Below, one piece after another: positions 24,831 to 35,530 of a stretch of 64,000 nucleotides of DNA. The stretch covers positions 22,504,001 to 22,568,000 of the forward strand of contig NC_133007.1 in assembly GCF_048564905.1 (NCBI RefSeq). The letters are read 5' to 3'. The DNA is from Vicugna pacos (taxonomy: Eukaryota > Chordata > Mammalia > Artiodactyla > Camelidae). A program made the position numbers and the translations under genes. Under the pieces are notes generated by a model, which worked only from the letters and a program-made list of their open reading frames with translations, searched no databases and was not told the DNA's origin. The number at the start of each line of letters is the position of its first letter. Position 1 is the first letter of the stretch.

Positions 24831-25662
24831 TATTTTATTTTATTTTTTTTGTTTTTCTCAAAGTATAGTCAATTTATAATGTGTTAATTTTGGGTATACA
24901 GCATAGTGATTCATGTTACATATATATTCCTTTTCATTTTCTTTTTCATTATAGGTTACTATAAGCTATTGAACTTAGTTCCCTGTGCTATACAGTAGGA
25001 CCTTGTTGTTTATCTATTATATAAATAGTAGTTAGTATCTACAAATCTCGATTTCCCAATTTATCCCTCCCCACCTCCTTTACCCCCAGTAACCATAAGT
25101 TTTTTTTCTATGTCTGTGAGTCTGTGTTTTGTAAATAAGTTCATTTGTATCCTTTTAAAAAAATTCCACATATAAGTGATATCAAATGGTATTTATCTTT
25201 CTCTTTTTGGCTTACTTCACTTAGAATGACAATCTCTAGGCCCATCCATGTTGCTGCAAATGGCATTATTTTATTCTTTTTTATGGCTGAGTAGTAGTCC
25301 ATTACACACACACACACACACACATACATATATACATACATACATACACACCACAACTTTGTCTAGTCATCTATCAATGGATATTTAGGTTGCTTCCATG
25401 TCTTGGCTGTTGTAAATAGTGCTGCTATGAACATTGAGGTGCATATATCTTTCTGAATTAGAGTTTCCTCCAAATATATGCTCAGGAATGGGATTGCTGG
25501 ATCATGAGGTAAATCTATTTTCAGTTTTTTAAGGAATCTCCATACTATTTTCCATAATGACTGCACCAAACTACATTCCCACCAACAGTGTAGAAGGGTT
25601 CCCTTTTCTCCATAGCTTTTCCAGCATTTATCATTTAAGAGTTGTTTTTTAATGTTGACATA
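24831..25662 (-). mobile_element. 5'-truncated L1 inserted in the OR10J pseudogene
   Basis: Minus-strand L1 3' end. The poly-A tail shows as a T-rich run at 24831-24860, followed by the 3' UTR and the ORF2 C-terminal part (motifs [39 protein letters not shown]). A (CA)n/(TACA)n tract at about 25303-25350 lies within it. The target-site duplication is exact: GTGGCCCATTTCTTTT at 24815-24830 and again at 25663-25678. Only about 830 bases remain, a typical 5' truncation. The clean duplication and readable ORF2 part suggest a fairly young insertion. Confidence 0.93.
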
Positions 25663-26230
25663 GTGGCCCATTTCTTTTGTGACCTCCTTCCTGCCATGGA
25701 ACTCTCCTGCATGGGCACTTATATCCACGAAACAAATAATATTTTACTTCCCCTACACATGTTAAGATGTCCATGAGCTTGGTGTACATCTCCTGCATCA
25801 ATATCCTTATCACCTCCACCATGCTTAGGATTGCTTCATCTTGGGGCTTTACCACCTGTGCCTCCCACCTCACTGTGGTCATTGTCTCGTACAGTTGTGC
25901 CTCTATTACCTACCTCAGTCCCAAGCTGGTCAATTCAATGGAAAATATACTGCCTCCTGGGAACCTACACCATCATCACTGTACTGATGGACCCTGTTGT
26001 TTACAGTCTGAGGTACACAGAGGCCAAGGATACCATGTACAGAGCTGTGGACAGAAGCATTTCTTAATAGATTGACTCATTTCATCAGGAGACGTTTAGT
26101 CCTGGCCAGTGTTTTTTCTGCTTACAAACATTTCACATCTCACAAGTAGACCAAATAGAAAGCTATGTCATGAATTGGTTCAAGAACTTACCCTGCTCTT
26201 CTCCTGATGCTCCAGAAGGAAGGCAGAAGG

Positions 26231-26506
26231 ACACAAATGAACTTATCTACAAAAGAAACAGACTCACAGAAATAGAGAACAAGCTTACAGTTACCAGGAG
26301 GTAAAGAGGGTGGGAAGGGATAAATTGGGAATTTGAAAATTGCACCTCTTGGGGAGTGACGGAAATGTTAGCTATCTTGACTGTGGTGGTGGTTTCATAG
26401 GTGTATACATCTATCAGAATTCGTCAGTGTACATCTGAGATATGTGTAGTTCACTGTACAAGAACCACAGCACAATAAAGGTGTTAAAACAAATAATAAT
26501 AAAAGA
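26231..26506 (+). mobile_element. L1 3' UTR fragment, sense
   Basis: ACACAAATGAACTTATCTAC, CAGTTACCAGGAGGTAAAG and an AATAAAGGTG end before an A-rich tail. It starts about 160 bases after the OR pseudogene stop. Confidence 0.75.
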
Positions 26507-27689
26507 AGGCAGAAGCTAGGATTTCTGCTCAGGTTGCACATTACTGCAGAGATGGGCAACACTACAGGAGCACTATGATGACTTCTGCAGGATCATTGTG
26601 ATTGAAAATCCTCCTGGCTCCCACTTTACCTGGCCGCTTGGTACTTGACTTCCATCTGTGAGTGGAGCAGACCCAGTGATGATCTCAGCAGTGATTTCAG
26701 TTAAAGAATCCCAGGGACCACTTGAGATTTTGCCCATGTCCGTGATTTCAGTTATACGATCCTTAATAGGCATTTCAGAAAAACTTTCCTTAACCATTTG
26801 CTGATTGAAAAATAGTTGCAGTGAGAGAGGCTCTTCTTTCCATGAATTCATCCCCATTGGCCACTTAAATAGTGTGTATTTAGGTGGAGTATCCTTTACT
26901 TTTGTAGGAGTAAACAAAGATCTTTTTAAACTATGTTATTATTGCAACCCTGGGAGCAGAGTAAAGAGAGAATAGACGGGTGTCTCTTCTCAAGGAATGG
27001 TGCCTTCATCCGGAACTCTTCTTAAGAATTTATCTTCTTGTCCCTCAAAAGCCTTTGAGAATTGTTTATTCCATAGTGGCTGTGTGGTAGCTATTTGGAG
27101 TGATGGTGGCTAATTCTGGACGAGTGACTTTGATTGTTTTTCTCTAAATGTGAACTGCAATTTCCAATAAATTAAACCCAGAAATGCCAAATTTTCCTTG
27201 CTGCCAGTTGAGTGGGAGTTGAAAGTTTATTTCTGTCTTTTCCCACTAGAGATTTCCCACTAGTTATTCTTCTGAAGAACTCTTCTCTGTTCATATCTTA
27301 CACTTTTTTTTCTTGGATGGGTGGTTACGTGTTTAATTAAGAAATTTTTGTGTACCTCCACTGTTAGAGCAAAAAAAAAAGTTGGAAAAGCTTAAGTATG
27401 ATAACATCTGTCTTTATACCCTCCTATATTTTGGAAATAAGTGACTTACTCAACTTCAAGGCCAATCTTTCCATTTTCTGTCTTAAACTTTTGTCATATT
27501 TTTAACCTCAGAATTAGGATTGAGATAACATTTTGGTCACCTTTGAGTTTTCTCTGTCTTCGACAGACTGCTGGAGGTCAGGTGTCCCAGGCACACTGGG
27601 TGCCTTGTCGGGGAATCTCTCTTTGTCCTGAAAAGGAGCCTGGAAGGTTGATAGATGATGCCATTGTCTTAGTGAGGATCAGCACCTGA
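26507..27689. other. Intergenic stretch, nothing recognised
   Basis: No domain, tRNA or named repeat seen on either strand. Confidence 0.4.
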
Positions 27690-27890
27690 TGTGTCATAAG
27701 GGGTGCTTCTGAAGCTGAGGTCCGCAGATCCCTAAGGGGTTTTGAATGGGTTTCAGTGGGTTTGTGAACTGTCTGAAATTGTGTGCAAAATGTTATAAGT
27801 GTGGGCACATGTATATTTTGTCATCAGATTTTCAAAGAAGTCTCCGGTCTGCCAAAGATAAAAATCCATTGCTCTAGATTAGGGTTTCGT
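27690..27890. mobile_element. hAT-type relic (same type as 54590-54700)
   Basis: Shows AGGTCCGCAGATCCC, GGTTTTGAATGGGTTTCAG and TTGTGTGCAAAATG in the order of a common mammalian hAT nonautonomous element, ending near CCATTGCTCTAGA. Family not assigned. Confidence 0.45.
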
Positions 27891-28339
27891 AAAGCTATTT
27901 TGACAGAAACCCGTAGAAAGAAGTACATTTTATACTGCATTGCTATATGCATACAGGCACGCACACATGTAAATACATCTTGATCAGAGTTATCAGAAAA
28001 CAATTCAAAACCCCGTCAATCAGGAGAACCCCAGAATGTTTGAGAAATGACAGGAAGCCCTGTGTGGCAGGAGGGTAGTGACGGGAAGCGTGCAGGATAG
28101 AAAATAAATCAATAGGGGCTGCTTCCTCCGCATGATCCTCGTCATTGACTGCTGCTGTGTTCCCTTCCCCTCTCTACCCCAGCCAGGCTGTGCTGGTTGC
28201 TCCTTTACATCTGCTGGCACAGGTGTTTGCAAATATTTTAAATATTTTTGCATTTATCATGGTGTATTCCGATAAAATGTATATATGTCTTTTCATAAAA
28301 AGAACTTTTGTCCATACTTGCACTCAAAATATAAGTACT

Positions 28340-28440
28340 CAGTATTTGTAATGTACCAGTCACTGTCCAAAGTCAAACAGAGGCTATATCCTTAAGGAGC
28401 TCAGGATCTCAAGAGAGAGACCACCACGTGGGAAGAATAA
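28340..28440. repeat. L2-like 3' piece
   Basis: ACTCAGTATTTGTAATGTACC then AAGGAGCTCAGGATCTC, the pattern of a decayed L2 end. Confidence 0.45.
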
Positions 28441-28705
28441 TAGGCATGCCTCCTTTCATTGCTCTTTGCTTTATTGTGCTTTGCAGATGCTCCGGGGTTT
28501 TTTTGTTTTTGTTTTGTTTTTAAACAAATTGAAGGTTTGTGGTAGGTCTGTGTTGAGTAAGTCCATCGGCATCATTTTCCCAAGAGGATCATTAAAAATT
28601 AAATTATGTATATTATGCATTGTTAAACATAATGCTGTTGCACACTTAATAGACTCCAGTCTTGCTCTGCGGTGCCTTAATAATCTCAGGAATTTCTGAG
28701 ATGCG
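28441..28705 (+). mobile_element. Tigger1-type DNA transposon, internally deleted
   Basis: The 5' end text (TTTATTGTGCTTTGCAGAT, AAATTGAAGGTTTGTGG, GTTGAGTAAGTCCATCGGC) runs straight into the 3' end text (AAACATAATGCTGTTGCACA, CTTAATAGACTCCAGTC). The transposase part between them is missing, a MITE-like form. Terminal inverted repeats are blurred. Confidence 0.85.
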
Positions 28706-28754
28706 TGGGGGGTGTTGCCTCTGTATTAAATGATCCACAGTTTGCAAGGCATTT

Positions 28755-29740
28755 TTGTGATTTTTTTTTTAAAAAAAACAACTTTACTGAGATATAACTT
28801 ACAGTCCATAAAATTCACTGTTTAAGTGTAGAATTCAGTGGATTTTTAGCTTGCTACCATCACCGTAGTGCAACTTTATAACATTTTCATCTCCCTAAAA
28901 AGAAACCGTGTACCTAGTGGCAGTCACTCCTCGTTCTGCCAGCCCTTAGCCCTTGGCAACCACTATGCTGTGGATTTGTCTCTGTGGATTTGCCTCTTCT
29001 TGTTAAGTGGAATCATCCAATATGTGGTCTTTCATGTGGCTTTTTTTACATTGCATAAGACTTTCAAGGTTAATCTGAATAGTCTTGTAGCTGGTATCAG
29101 TACTTCATTCCTTTTTATGGCTGAATAATACTCCGTTGTGTGGATATACCACATTAATTTTTGTTACATCAACCTTGCATTCCTGGGATAATTCTCATTT
29201 GGTTACAGTGTGTAATCCTTTTTATACTGTGCTGGAATCAGTTTGCTAGTATTTTGTTGAGGATTTTTGCATGTATATTTGGAAGAGATACTAGTCTGAA
29301 TTTTATTTTCTTGTGACGTCTTCAGTTTTAGGGTCAGGGGGTTACTGGCCTCATAGAATAAGGCAAGAATATGTTGCAAAGATAGTACAGGATGTCTTGT
29401 GTACCTTCCACCCAGTTTCCCCAGTGGTTACATCTAACATAATTATTAGCACTGTATCAAAATCAGGAATTTGAAGTAGGTACACTGTAGTGTGTGTGTG
29501 TGTGTGTATAGGTCTATGTCATTTTATCACATGTATAAATTCATATAACTGTGAGATTCCTTTACCCTCCCATTTATAATATGTCTTAAATATATTTCCT
29601 GCATACATTGGTAACCATGTTAGACAAGGATATAATTATTTCTTTCAACATCAAACATGATTTAGAAAACTCAAGAGGAGAAGGGAAGTCTATTATATCC
29701 ACCTGTATTTTTGCCTGCTGTGTTCTTCCTTGCTAATGTT
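28755..29740 (-). mobile_element. Old L1 3' pieces, antisense
   Basis: Starts with the reversed tail (AAAACAACTTTACTGAGATA), goes on with TAAAATTCACTGTTTAAGTG and CTGTGGATTTGCCTCTTC, then an ORF2 piece (TTGAGGATTTTTGCATGTAT) at 29150-29390. A (TG)n of about 18 bases lies at 29491-29508. Confidence 0.7.
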
Positions 29741-29749
29741 CCAAGGATT

Positions 29750-31605
29750 TTTCTTTTATTCCCTTTCAATTTAGAGAACTTCTTTTAGCCATTCTTTTAG
29801 AGTAGGTCTGCTGGTGACAAATTCTTAGTTTTTCTTTCTCTGAATATGTCTTTATCTCTTTCATTCCTGAAGACTGTTTTCACTAGAGACAGAATCCTGG
29901 GTTGACAGTTCATTTCTTTCAGCACTTGAAAAATACTTGTGCCACTTCCTCCTGTCCTCCACAGCTTCTGATGAGAAATCCACTGTCACCGGGTTGTTTC
30001 CATTATTTCTTTCTGGCTGCTTTCACTTTTTTTCCTTTGCCTTTTGTTTTCAGAAGTTTGTGATGTGTCTTGGCATGGATTTTTTGTTTGTTTGTTTATT
30101 CTGTTTGGATTAGCTCAGATTCTTGAGTCTATAGGTTTACCTTTTGACAGATTTGGGAAACTTTCAGTCATGTCTTCCAGTAATTTTTAGTCCCATCCTC
30201 TTTCTCCTCTTTCTTGGCCCTCTAATGACATGAACATTAAATCTTTTATTATAGTCTTACTTGTTCCTTATACTCTATCCATTATTTTTCAGTTGATTTA
30301 CTCTTGATTGTTCAGATTGAGTACTTTCTATTTCAGATTCACCAATTCTTTTTGATGTTCTTTCCTTTCTTCTCTTGAACTTATCTTTTGAGTTTTTTAA
30401 TTTATTGTATTTTTTGTTCTAAGTTTCTATTTTGTTCTTCTTTATATTCTGTATTTCTTTACTGAGATTTCCTGTTTTGTGCTGAGATTTTTTGTTTATA
30501 CTCATTTATTTCAAGCATGATCATGATTGTTCATGGAGACATTTTTATGGTGGCTCCTTTAAAATCCTTGTCAAATAATTCTAACATATGTCATGTTGGT
30601 GTTGGCATCTGATGTTTTCTTTTTTCATTGAGTTTTGAAGTCTTTCTGGGTCTTCATGAAGGCTTTTTTGATTGAAACTTGGATATTTCAATTATTATAT
30701 TAGAAGACTCCGGATCTTATTTAAAACTTGCATTTCAGTAGATTTCCTCTGACACTGCTCTGAAGGGAAAGTGTCTCCACCTTTTCACTGCCAGGTGGGG
30801 TTGGAAGTCCAGGTCCTCCACTCAGCCTCTTGACAGCAGGATGATTATGTCTTGTTATTGATGGGTGGGAGTGAGAATTCAGGCTTCCCACTCGACCTGA
30901 ACTGGTATCACCCTGGCTTGGAGATGTGGAGTACCTTTTACTGTCCCCTCTGAAGCCTCCACTGACACCGTAGTGGGTGGCCTTGTTACTGCTGAATGGT
31001 TATGAAAATCTTGACTTTCTTTAGGCTTCCTCTTATACACGCTTGTAGGGAGGAGTAAAAGAACTGATTACCACTGCATAAGGCCAGAGTCCAAGCTCCC
31101 CACCTGAGACCACTGAAGGAGATTGTTACTGCTTAGCAGAGATGAAATTCCCGGTTATGCATTTGGTCTTTTTTGGAGCATTGGGATGTCTCATTACATT
31201 CTGGCAAGAGTGGGAGCCTAGGCTTTCCACTTGGTCTTTGGTGGTGGGGGTGCAGCTGTGGAAGCGTTTAGGATATCTCTTTCCTGGTCCTTTGTCTACA
31301 GACAGTAGACCTTCTTGGGGGCTTTTTTTTTTTTTTTGTCTGCAGCCATTGGTATTTCCAGGTCACTGGTTTTTCCAGTTTCCAGACAGGGATATATGAG
31401 GCAAAAAGAAAATCCAGTGGGCTCTCCACTGTGTCATTCCTCAGGTCCTGTGGGCTCTAGCTGGTCTTCCTCCTCCTCTCCATCTTCAGTCTTTCTATGT
31501 TTGTTTCATATATAATGTCCAGGGTTTTTGTTTGTACTTAGTGGGACAATAAGGAAAAGTACTTCTACTTCATCTTTCCAGAAGCAGAAGTCTTAGGTAC
31601 TGTTT
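29750..31605 (-). mobile_element. Old L1/HAL1-like 5' region, antisense, copy A
   Basis: Reversed 5' part of an old L1 or half-L1: CTTTTAGCCATTCTTTTAGA, ATCCTGGGTTGACAGTTC, TTCTGATGAGAAATCCACTG, TTCACCAATTCTTTTTGATG, then a GC-richer part up to CTTTCCAGAAGCAGAAGTC at 31570-31590, the reverse of the element's start. A second copy of the same family follows directly. Confidence 0.7.
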
Positions 31606-31719
31606 TATGCAATTTTTCTTTTTATAAACATAGAGAAAAAAGAGAAGAAGTGTGTGATGATACTGTCTTTTATAGTTACTTATACAATTACTTTTATGGA
31701 ACTCTTTTTTTTTTTTCCT

Positions 31720-33410
31720 TATGGAGTTAAATTCTCTCTGGTGTCAATTCCTTTCAGCCTGAGGAGCTTGTTTTAGTTTTTCTTCTAAGGCAGGTCTACC
31801 AACAGCAAATTATTTGTTTACCTAGGAATGTGTTTATTTTACATCCATTTTTGCAAGGTAGTTTTTTGCTGGTAAAGGATTATTGTTTGATAGTATTTTC
31901 TTCAGGGCTTTGGATTTCCATTCCCCTGCCTTCTGGCCTCAGTTACTGCTGATGAGAAGTCATTTGTTAATCTGGTTCGGATTCTGTCGTGTATATGAGG
32001 AGTGTTGTTTGTCTCTTGCGTCTTTCAAGATTTTCTTCTCCATCTTGGGCTTTTGACATTTGGCAGTTATGTATCTGAGTGTGTGTATCTTGTATTTATC
32101 CTACTTGGAGTTGAGTTTCTTGGCTGTGTAGATTAACATTTTTCCTCAAATTTGGGAAGTATTAAAACATTATTTTTTGAAATTTTTACCCTCTCTCTTC
32201 TCTTCTGGTACTATCATTAGGCATAGTTTGGTATTCGGCAGTTTAAGTTTAATATGCCTAGGTGTAGATTTTTTTCATATTTATTTTGTTTGGCGTTCTC
32301 TGTATTTCCTGGATCTGTAGTTTGGTGTCTAATTTTGGAAAATTCTCAGTCATTATTATTTCAACTATTTCTGCTTTCACTCCTTCTGATATTTCCATTA
32401 TATGTGTTCTTTGGTATTCTGTTTTGCTTATTTTTTAAGTTTTAATTTTCAGTGTTTCTACTGACAAATCTTCAAGCTCATTGACTCTTTCCTTCACTAT
32501 GTCCAGTCTCCTGATGAGTCCATCAAGGGTATTTTTCATTTCTGTTAAAAAGTTACTGATTTTGACATTTCCTTTTGATTTTTTCTTAGTGTTTCCATGT
32601 CTCTGGTTCCCTTACCCATCTGTTCTTGCATGTTGTCTGTTTTTCCCATTAGAATCCTTAGCATAATAATCATAGTTATGTTAAATTTCCATTTTGATTA
32701 TTCCAGAATCTCTGCCATATCTTTGTCTTGTTCTGATGCTTACTTTGTCTCTGTAGATTTTTTAAATCACACTTTATAATTTTTTCTTGTACGCCAGACA
32801 TAATACATTAGGTAATAAGAATTGAAGTAAGTAAACCTTTAGTGTGAGGTTTCAGCCATGTTTATCTGGCTAAGAGTTAGGCTCTGTGTACTGTTTGCTA
32901 GAGCTGCAGGTGTCAATTTCCTCTGGTGTCATTTTTTTTCTCCCGTTTTCTTTGGATTTCCCTACAGACTTCTTAAATAGAGTCCATGTCTTATAGCTCT
33001 CTCACTTGTAATACACTGTTGTACTGTGTCTCTGTGATGTGGTGAGGTTTTGGAGAAGAGAGATGTTGTATAATCCTATGATTAAATCGGTTTTATTTTG
33101 TGAACTGACTTTCAGAAAAATTTTAGTCTTTTTAATTTTTTTTTCTTCTCTTATGTGAGACAGGAAGGCCAAAGAGGGCTTGAGCTATTCAATTGCCTTA
33201 TTTTTTAATCTTTGTATGCTTTCTTTTACAAGCTGAGGAGCATTCTTTAAATAGTTGTCAAACATTTATTTAGGGGAAAATTTAGGCACTCTTAGGGGTG
33301 GAAGCAGGAGGGCAAACTTCTTTCAGTCTTCTGAGAAATTCCTTCCAGCCCAAAAATTGCATGCTGAGCTTAACAAACACCCTGTAGTAAAGCATAGCCA
33401 CCTTTCTTAG
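31720..33410 (-). mobile_element. Old L1/HAL1-like 5' region, antisense, copy B
   Basis: Same family as copy A in the same orientation: GTCTACCAACAGCAAATTA, TCTGGCCTCAGTTACTGCTG, TCAAATTTGGGAAGTATT, CATTGACTCTTTCCTTCACT and TTTCCATTTTGATTATTCCAG in the expected order. Two adjacent copies in the same orientation are either two insertions or one tandem event. Confidence 0.65.
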
Positions 33411-33419
33411 AAGACAGTG

Positions 33420-33915
33420 GTTTACAATGTCCATGAATTCTTTGTTGTGTCCCCCTCCTCTTACGGAGGTGAACTTGATCCCCTTCCCTTGAGTGAGGAC
33501 TAGACCTAGTGACTTGCTTCTAATGAGTCAGAAAAAAGTGGCAGTGTCAGGGTGCGACTTCAGAGACTGAGTCATAAGCAGGACTGCAGTTTTCTGCTTG
33601 CTCTCTTACGTGCTCTTGGCTCAGTCATGTCATGAGGACACTCAGGAACTGGTGAGGGACTGAAGCCTTCTGCCAGGATCCAGCAAGGAACTTAGGCATC
33701 TCCTCACAACTGTATAAATGAGCCATGCTGGAAGTGAATTCACCACTACCAGCAAGTCCTTCAGTTGGCTGCAGTCCTGGGTGACATCTTGTTGCAGTCT
33801 CATGAGAGACCCTGGACCAGAGCCACCCAGCTAAGCTGTTCCTGGGTTCCTGACCTTTAGAAACTGTGTGAGATAATACACATTTGTGTTTTAAACTACT
33901 AATACAGCTGTTTAG
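33420..33915 (+). mobile_element. LTR-like fossil, probably ERVL/MaLR group
   Basis: Landmarks TTGAGTGAGGACTAGACC, CATGAGAGACCCTGGACC, CACCCAGCTAAGCTGTTCC and an AAACTGTGTGAGATAAT end with a polyadenylation-like part. Family uncertain; ends not defined by a duplication. Ancient and decayed. Confidence 0.5.
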
Positions 33916-34709
33916 AGAATATCTGTTAATACTTAAGCATATTTCTTGGCACTCTTACCCTCCTATATATCACTTACATACACACTCATCCTTCAACTGA
34001 CTTCCAAAATATTTCTTCAAATCTAATTTCTTAAATATTATAATTTTGCCTGTCTCAGCACATTTTAGTCCTAGTTAAGTACCATTTAGATTAGAGCTGT
34101 CAATTTGGGAAACTGCCTAAGTAATCCATACCTTGATCTGCCTTGTTTAGGGGTAAGAGAGCAATCCAATGCAGTTTTAGCAGTGAGGGCTTTATTCACT
34201 GACGTTAGAGACTGATCCTGGGAAGTGGTGGATCCGAGAGCCAAAAGGAGCCCCTGTGTGTCCTGGGATTAGCCACAATCTTTGCTTTCTTCATACTCTG
34301 ATAATCTTATCCAGAGCAGACCTTGCACATCACATAAGAGGATGAAAGACAGCATGCAGACAGGTGAGTGAGCATGGTATCATTTCCAGTGACTTCGCCC
34401 TGGTGACTGAATGGTGTTGGGCAGGGAGTGATTTCTGAAGTATCAATATACATTTATTAATTCAACACTTATTAGGCCCCCAACATGTCTTAGACTCTGT
34501 TCTAGGTGCTGAGCACTCAGCTGTAAACTTACACCTTCCATCACTTGGGAGAGCTTGTGTTCTGGTGGCTCTGAGGTTCAGGTCAGAACCAGCCACAACT
34601 GACTCCAGTCAACACACAGTTACAACAAGACTCTTTGCACATTTCTCTACCTCCAAACTCTCTGTTCTGTTATGATGAAAGGAGAAATCCATTAACAAGT
34701 TCTAAATAA
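33916..34709. other. Intergenic with an L2 end
   Basis: 34440-34580 looks like an L2 3' end (TTCTAGGTGCTGAGCACTCAG). Otherwise unassigned. Confidence 0.4.
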
Positions 34710-34970
34710 GTTTTTTTCTATAGAGAAACAGCTTCCAAAAATGATTATAAATTCTGGAGGCTGAATATCCTGTGGTGTATCCATGCATCAGAGTGTTTGT
34801 CTTGAAATCATTTTATATAAGGGAAAGAAAAGAAAGAGAGGGAAATCTAAAACCTGAGGATGCAAAAAAAGGTGTCATTTGTTCAGGAAAGAAAGAACGT
34901 CAGAAGCGCGGACCATTATAAAGATTCAGATCTTTGCAATTAAAGCCGGGCCTGGAGAGTAAATATGTGT
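34710..34970. other. Non-coding segment paralogous to 16300-16620
   Basis: See 16300-16620; collinear match ending GCCGGGCCTGGAG here and TCTGGGCCTAGAA there. It marks the left part of the second block. Confidence 0.55.
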
Positions 34971-35104
34971 TCTTTTGTGGAAGTTCGGGGTAGCTAAGGA
35001 AATTCATTCTTGTTAGTTTCTTCTCGACAGGCCTGGGCAGAGGCTGAGGCCCCACAAAGCTGCCTTTCCATCTCATTACCTGTGGCAGGAACGGGAGGCT
35101 TGTG

Positions 35105-35530
35105 CTTCAGTTAGGGCCCTGTTGCAGGAAGCGGAAACCATAAACAGAGATTTAAAAGAGGTAATTAAGTGTTTACAAAACTGTGGAGGACTGTGGGAGC
35201 AGGCTCTAGGTTATGTCTCTAGAAACAAACTCCCAGAACAATATTGTTGAACTAGGCTGCCGGGGTGCTTTTGTCTCTGCAAGTCCGGAAGGTAAGGGAT
35301 CAGGAGGCTACCCTGATAGTGATGCAAGTTCTGGAAGCCATTGATGCTTCTGGGGCCAAGGCCTCTTGGCAGCAGCGTAGCCAGTGGCCAGACACTGGAA
35401 GACACAGTTTTCTTTCTGCCATGACTACCACAACTATCTCTTGAAACCCATGAAGCTGAGCACTGAGTTCTGAATGCTGCATCAGGATAACTCAACAATG
35501 CCATGACCTTGGTTGCCACTAAATACCTAT
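35105..35530. mobile_element. LTR-like fossil piece (ERVL type, uncertain)
   Basis: The opening (TGCAGGAAGCGGAAACC, then AATTAAGTGTTTACAAAACTG) resembles the starts of ERVL-type LTRs, and similar openings recur near 54785 and 56825. Low certainty. Confidence 0.35.

Larger units (their letters stand above)
24416..26067 (+). pseudogene. OR10J-type olfactory receptor pseudogene, split by an L1
   Basis: Same subfamily as the intact receptor at 52954. The start (ATG at 24416, reading MQRKN) and many later stretches align with it: the TM3 region near 24640-24690, the loop around 24700-24830, and after the L1 the TM6-TM7 region (FTTCASHLTVV near 25850, DPVVYSLR near 26000). The end reads RSIS then TAA at 26065-26067, the same stop position as human OR10J5. 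It is broken in several ways: frame changes throughout, loss of about 120 bases of coding length, and an antisense L1 at 24831-25662 flanked by a 16-base duplication. The region 5' of it is collinear with that of 52954, so it is a tandem duplicate and not a processed copy. No function is expected as a receptor. Confidence 0.9.

Noticed and set aside
25363-25728. 121-codon minus-strand frame as a host gene
   Set aside because: It is the C-terminal part of L1 ORF2 extended by chance into the OR pseudogene.
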